In this document: positions 5,962-9,454 of the stretch, in pieces | How the letters are laid out: every line of letters starts with the position of its first letter | Numbering within the stretch: position 1 is the first letter of the stretch | Assembly: GCA_949298295.1 (NCBI GenBank) | Contig: CASFWS010000030.1 | Location: 1-9,454 of the forward strand | Direction of reading: 5' to 3' | Length of the DNA stretch: 9,454 nt | Origin: an uncultured Bacillota bacterium | GTDB lineage: Bacteria > Bacillota_I > Bacilli_A > RFN20 > CAG-826 | Made by a program: the position numbers and the translations under genes | Notes under the pieces: generated by a model | Database searches by the model: none | The model's input: only the letters and a program-made list of their open reading frames with translations | What the model was told of the DNA's origin: nothing

Positions 5962-8217
5962 ATGAAGAAAATCGTTCCTCTTGCCGTTCTTCTCTTCCTT
6001 CTCGGATCTTGCCAGAGTGAGGGCCTTTCCAGTCTCTCTTCCCTCTCTTCCGAAGGGTCTTCGGAAACGCCTTCCTCTTCTCTCGAGGCCCTTTCCCCGG
6101 CCTCCCTCCTTTCGAAGTTGAGCGGCGAGCTCTCCCTCAAGGGGGAATTCCTCCGGGATTACGAAGCGGCGTCCCTTAAAGACCTTTCGAGCGGCCTTTC
6201 CGTCCATTTCGGGGAGGACGTCTGGGAAAGCCGGGAAGAAGGCTTCCCGACGATGAGCGCCTACCGCTCGGCGGATGGCTATGCCGTCAAGCGCTCGCTC
6301 GGATTTGACAATGAGGTCGTCGAGACCCCACTTTCGGAAAACGGCTTTGCAAAGATCCCCTTCTCGCGTTTCGAGAACCCTTTTCGGAAACTCGACCCTT
6401 CCGACCTCCGGGAAGTAGAGGGTGGCTATGCCTTCGAACTGAACGAGGAGGAAGGCTCCTCCTTTGCCTATGCCCTGAGCGGCTACGGGGACATCTCCAT
6501 CGCTTCAGGCTTTATCCAAGCCGGGGCCGGCGGTAGCCTCGAGTCCCTCTCTTTTACCGGGCGTAGCATCCTCGACCCGAGCGGGAATTCCCTCGTTCCC
6601 GTTCTTTCCTTCGAGCCGGTAACGGCCGAGGAAATCGGCTTCCTTTATTGCGATAGCCTCCCCTCCCTTCCCGAACAGGAGGCTGTCGCCGACCTTCTTG
6701 CGGACCTAAAGGAAGGAAACTACACCGTCTCCCTTTTGACCCACCCGGAGGGCGAGGAGAAGAAGATGGAGCGCTATTTCGAGGCGAGTTCCGGCCTCAT
6801 CTACATCGAGGACCGGGAGGGCGGGGTTCCCTTTGCATGCTACGGCTACATCGAGGATGGGGAAGGGGTCGTCCCCTTCGAGGTAAGCGAGGGGACAATG
6901 CAGGGCATCGGCCCGACGGAAGAGGGAAGCATTTCCTCGGCCCTTCCTCCTTTCGACCTCGACCCGGCCTTCTTCCTCCCCGAAGAAGACGGCTACGCCC
7001 TTTCCCCTTGGGGCGAGGGCTATGTCTCGAGGATCGACCCGGGCTACCTTATCGATTCCTATCTCGAGGTGATGGTGGAAGGCAGCTTCCGCCTCTATAT
7101 CGAGGAAGGCGGGGCTCTCTTTTCCTACGCTTACGAGGCGACCGACTTCTATACTGGGCGCCTTCTCAAGGGAATCCTTGAGATGAGAGTGACTTCCATC
7201 GGGACGACCGAGGGGCGCTTCTCTCTTGATGACCTCGCGCCCTACGAGCCGCCCGCGAGCTACGAAGAGGTCGATCCCGAACTTGCCAAGGTGCTGAAGG
7301 ACTATTTCGGGGGCGACTTGAGCCTTCTCCCTTATCCCTCCTTCGAAGGCCTCGAAGGGGTCGAGGGAAGCGAGGGGTTTGGCTACTTCGCCCTCTACTT
7401 CCGCCTTGGGAAGGGAAATGACCTCGAGGCGGCTTTCGCCTCCTACGATGCCCTCCTTGCCGCGGCCGGGTGGGAGAAGGAAGAAAACCCTTCCGGCGGC
7501 TACGACTACCGGATCGAGCGGGGCGGGGGTAGCGGCTACCTTCACCTTACCCTCGAGGAAACCTCGAGTGTCGACTTCATCAATCTCTACATCTACCGGA
7601 TGGATTATGGTAGCCCGATGGATGCCTTCTTCGAGCCGTTGGCCTTCTCTCCGAACTCGACGCTCGAGATTTCCATCTCGGATTCCTATTTCGAGCAGGA
7701 AGGCGGGACCCTCCTTGCGGAAAGCGAAAAGCGCCTCGTCTATGAATGGAGCGACGATAGCGAGCACCTATCCGCCTTCGAGAATGGCGAGGTGACCCTC
7801 GAGCGATACCTTCTCCCCAATCGCGGCAACCTCGACGTCTACGAAAAGGGGAGCGAGGGCTACTCGAAGACGGGGACCCTAGAGGGAAGCCTTCTATTCG
7901 CGACGGCGACCATCTGGAACTTCGCCTACGATTACGGGTCGAGCTTCCTTCCTTCCGAGGACGGAACTTACCGCTTGGCTTACGGGGAGGCTAGCGACGC
8001 CTTGATCGCTCTCCTATACGGGAATTCTTTCGCTTCCTCCGACCTTCTTTCCCCAATCGAGGCAAGGATCCTCGAAGGCGGGAAGGAAGTCGAGATAACA
8101 ATCGATCTTTCGTCCCCGATGCTTTACGGGGAAGAGGGGATTCCCGCTAATCACGTCGTAACCGTGACTGCCCGCCTTTCGAAGGTCGGGACGACGCTCG
8201 TCGAGCCGCCCTTTTAA
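5962..8217 (+). CDS. Large surface lipoprotein of unknown function, second of the pair, with extra C-terminal domain
   Basis: 751 residues. MKKIVPLAVLLFLLGSC has lipobox LGSC, with lipidated Cys17, followed by a shorter Ser-rich linker (18-42). Shared landmarks with the preceding lipoprotein, in order, are GFDNEVVETP (114-123), LADLKEGNYTVSLL (246-259), YVSRIDPGYL (354-363), SIGTTE (412-417) and ASYDALLAAAGW (493-504). After residue about 550 it has some 200 residues with no partner in the first protein. Within that part, FLPSEDGTYRL (662-672) through SKVGTT (740-745) resembles its own 338-416 (FLPEEDGYAL to SIGTT), suggesting an internal domain duplication. No known family or catalytic motif is seen. 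The ATG lies 39 nt after the upstream stop and has no Shine-Dalgarno, so translation may depend on the preceding gene. No clear terminator follows. Confidence 0.85.
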   Translation: MKKIVPLAVLLFLLGSCQSEGLSSLSSLSSEGSSETPSSSLEALSPASLLSKLSGELSLKGEFLRDYEAASLKDLSSGLSVHFGEDVWESREEGFPTMSAYRSADGYAVKRSLGFDNEVVETPLSENGFAKIPFSRFENPFRKLDPSDLREVEGGYAFELNEEEGSSFAYALSGYGDISIASGFIQAGAGGSLESLSFTGRSILDPSGNSLVPVLSFEPVTAEEIGFLYCDSLPSLPEQEAVADLLADLKEGNYTVSLLTHPEGEEKKMERYFEASSGLIYIEDREGGVPFACYGYIEDGEGVVPFEVSEGTMQGIGPTEEGSISSALPPFDLDPAFFLPEEDGYALSPWGEGYVSRIDPGYLIDSYLEVMVEGSFRLYIEEGGALFSYAYEATDFYTGRLLKGILEMRVTSIGTTEGRFSLDDLAPYEPPASYEEVDPELAKVLKDYFGGDLSLLPYPSFEGLEGVEGSEGFGYFALYFRLGKGNDLEAAFASYDALLAAAGWEKEENPSGGYDYRIERGGGSGYLHLTLEETSSVDFINLYIYRMDYGSPMDAFFEPLAFSPNSTLEISISDSYFEQEGGTLLAESEKRLVYEWSDDSEHLSAFENGEVTLERYLLPNRGNLDVYEKGSEGYSKTGTLEGSLLFATATIWNFAYDYGSSFLPSEDGTYRLAYGEASDALIALLYGNSFASSDLLSPIEARILEGGKEVEITIDLSSPMLYGEEGIPANHVVTVTARLSKVGTTLVEPPF

Positions 8218-8269
8218 GGAAGGGGAGGGCCAAAAGGGGCCAAAGCGGCCATCTTGTAGGCAAAAGGGC

Positions 8270-8297
8270 TTGACAGAGATTGATTGGCGAATATGAT
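8270..8297 (+). promoter_or_regulatory. Strong sigma-A promoter of the initiator tRNA gene
   Basis: A perfect TTGACA (8270-8275), a 16-nt spacer, then TATGAT (8292-8297, 5/6). The predicted start is near 8304, only a few bases before the tRNA, as expected for a stable RNA gene. Confidence 0.8.
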
Positions 8298-8308
8298 ATT
8301 CAAGTGCT

Positions 8309-8385
8309 TGCGGGGTAGAGCAGCCTGGTAGCTCGTCAGGCCCATAACCTGAAGGCCGGTGGTTCAAATCCGCCCCCCGCGACCA
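8309..8385 (+). tRNA. Initiator tRNA-fMet (anticodon CAT)
   Basis: 77 nt including encoded CCA (8383-8385). Acceptor stem 8309-8315 with 8375-8381; D-arm GAGC (8318-8321) with GCTC (8331-8334); anticodon stem TCAGG (8336-8340) with CCTGA (8348-8352), loop CCCATAA with CAT at 8343-8345; T-arm GGTGG (8358-8362), loop TTCAAAT, CCGCC (8370-8374). A11:U24 in the D-stem and the weak 1:72 pair mark it as the initiator rather than an elongator or Ile-CAU tRNA. Three positions are unusual: residue 33 is C rather than the near-universal U; the third G:C pair of the anticodon stem is replaced by A29:U41; and pair 1:72 is U:G rather than the common C:A mismatch. Confidence 0.95.
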
Positions 8386-8395
8386 TTGCAAGCTC

Positions 8396-8424
8396 AAGCC
8401 GGTGCGAAAGCATCGGCTTTTTTT
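8396..8424 (+). terminator. Intrinsic terminator of the tRNA gene
   Basis: A 10-bp stem (8396-8405 with 8410-8419, one G:U pair) capped by a GAAA tetraloop and followed by a run of seven T (8418-8424). It begins 11 nt after the CCA end. Confidence 0.92.
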
Positions 8425-8453
8425 CGTTTCGCGATACCCCAACGAGCACATTC

Positions 8454-8495
8454 AGCATCGACAAAAATCACAGAACTGAGGAAATTGTCGATGTT
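8454..8495 (+). promoter_or_regulatory. Inverted repeat enclosing the ribosome binding site and start codon of the ATPase gene
   Basis: CATCGACAA (8456-8464) is the exact reverse complement of TTGTCGATG (8485-8493), whose last three bases are the ATG start codon. A G:U and an A:U pair extend the stem to 8454/8495. The 20-nt loop contains the Shine-Dalgarno TGAGGA (8477-8482). It could be an RNA hairpin that hides the start codon, or a DNA operator for autoregulation. The repeat is seen directly; the role is inferred. Confidence 0.6.
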
Positions 8496-9454
8496 CAATC
8501 GAAATAGGTATTTAAGAAAGCTAAAGGAAAAAGAGCGGAACGGTCTCATCAAGGTCATTACCGGCCTTCGACGGAGCGGCAAATCCTTCTTGCTCAACCG
8601 CCTTTTCTACGACTACCTGGTCCAAGAACGAAAAATCGACCCCCGGCACATCATTCGTTTCGCCTTCGATAACCAAGAGGATATTGTTCGGCTCGACGAA
8701 TTCGGCGGAAAAGAGGAAGCATCCCAAGCAAAGAAGAGAGGCCGCTTGGTCGACAGCCTGAAATTCCTCGCCTTCATCAACGAGAAAGCAAAAGACGGCG
8801 GCTACTATTACCTACTTCTAGACGAGGTACAGAACCTCGAGGAATTCGTCCGCGTCCTGAATTCCTTTCTTTATAAGGGGAATTTTGACATCTACGTCAC
8901 TGGCAGCAATTCCCGTTTCCTCTCAAGCGAAGTGGATACTGAGTTTGGCGGGCGAGGGGACCGAATCCATCTGCTGCCCCTCTCCTTCGAGGAATTCTTT
9001 TGCTCGGTCGGAGGGGAGGCGCGGAATGGGTTCGACGAATACCTCCGCTATGGCGGCATCCCCTTGGCCCAGCTCCAGATGATTAGCGAGGCCAAGGCCG
9101 AAGAGGCCATCTCCAACGCCAAGAAAACTTACTTGAAGGACCTCGAACTACGCCATCCTCAGGCCAGCCCTCAGCGGCTGATGGAGACGCTCCGAGTGGC
9201 TGCCTCGATGATTTCAACGCCGATCAATCCCACTAAGATCGAAAATACCTTCAATAGCATCTACCGCCTCAAACTATCGAACGACACGATTGGTAATTAC
9301 CTTTCGTGGTTCGAGGAGAGCTACTTGCTTAACAAGGCTTTGAGGTATGACGTGAAAGGGCGCCAGTATATCGGCTCGCCTTATAAGATTTATTTCGAGG
9401 ACCTCGGCATCCGGAATGCCATCTTGGGTTTTCGGGAGGTCGATGAAACCGACC
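8491..9454 (+). CDS. AAA_14/DUF4143-type P-loop ATPase (3' end beyond window)
   Basis: 321 residues are visible from ATG 8491 and the frame is still open at the right edge. Walker A is GLRRSGKS (25-32) and Walker B is YYLLLDEVQ (106-114). TGSNS (137-141) fits the sensor region, followed by LLPLSFEEFF (161-170) and RYGGIP (186-191). The C-terminal part, with YFEDLGIRNAILGFRE (301-316), matches the start of the DUF4143 region. Full family members are usually about 380-450 residues, so perhaps 60-130 are missing. These cytoplasmic ATPases are common, often multicopy, in gut Firmicutes, Bacteroidetes and archaea; their cellular role is poorly known. TGAGGA (8477-8482) is the ribosome binding site. 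Codons such as AGA, TTA, CTA and CGA are commoner here than in its neighbours, and the gene follows a tRNA, both compatible with acquisition but not proof of it. Confidence 0.88.
   Translation, partial: MFNRNRYLRKLKEKERNGLIKVITGLRRSGKSFLLNRLFYDYLVQERKIDPRHIIRFAFDNQEDIVRLDEFGGKEEASQAKKRGRLVDSLKFLAFINEKAKDGGYYYLLLDEVQNLEEFVRVLNSFLYKGNFDIYVTGSNSRFLSSEVDTEFGGRGDRIHLLPLSFEEFFCSVGGEARNGFDEYLRYGGIPLAQLQMISEAKAEEAISNAKKTYLKDLELRHPQASPQRLMETLRVAASMISTPINPTKIENTFNSIYRLKLSNDTIGNYLSWFEESYLLNKALRYDVKGRQYIGSPYKIYFEDLGIRNAILGFREVDETD

Noticed and set aside
6706..7767. Long antisense open frame (353 codons) opposite the second lipoprotein
   Set aside because: Same codon-bias artefact; no recognisable motif, and the sense protein aligns with its tandem paralogue.
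8227..8250. GGCC-containing near-repeats after the second lipoprotein gene
   Set aside because: Short GGCC palindromes could pair but no T-run follows, so neither a terminator nor a repeat array is supported.

Overview
The window is about 60% G+C by eye and is read almost entirely on the + strand. TGA acts as a real stop for several genes and Trp is encoded by TGG, so the standard bacterial code applies. Shine-Dalgarno-led starts, U-tract terminators, two lipobox lipoproteins with Ser-rich linkers and an initiator tRNA with a weakened three-G:C signature suggest an uncultured, probably host-associated, Gram-positive (Bacilli/Erysipelotrichia, Mollicutes-related) bacterium. The taxonomic placement is inference only.

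Layout: (1) 3-926 is the 3' part of an ADP-forming acyl/acetyl-CoA synthetase alpha subunit, cut by the left window edge. (2) 1031-2251 encodes a membrane-anchored Ntn-type (choloylglycine hydrolase / acid ceramidase-like) amidase and ends at a strong terminator. (3) 2346-3191 holds two tandem paralogous small membrane proteins, followed by a terminator. (4) 3283-4041 encodes a VTT/DedA (TVP38-like) membrane protein. (5) 4129-8217 encodes two large tandem lipoproteins that are diverged paralogues of unknown function. (6) 8309-8385 is an initiator tRNA-Met gene with its own promoter and terminator. (7) 8491 to the right edge is an AAA_14/DUF4143-type ATPase, truncated by the window.

The window is dominated by envelope functions: an anchored amidase, small membrane proteins, a lipid scramblase-like protein and surface lipoproteins. 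Two paralogous tandem pairs lie within 6 kb. There is no single obvious pathway. The most unusual features are the initiator tRNA (C33, A29:U41, U1:G72), a perfect 9-bp inverted repeat that would place the ATPase start codon in a stem and its ribosome binding site in the loop, and the unknown lipoprotein pair with an apparent internal domain duplication in the second member. I see no CRISPR array, insertion sequence or complete mobile element. No gene-free stretch exceeds 300 bases; the longest gap, 8218-8490, holds the tRNA and its signals.
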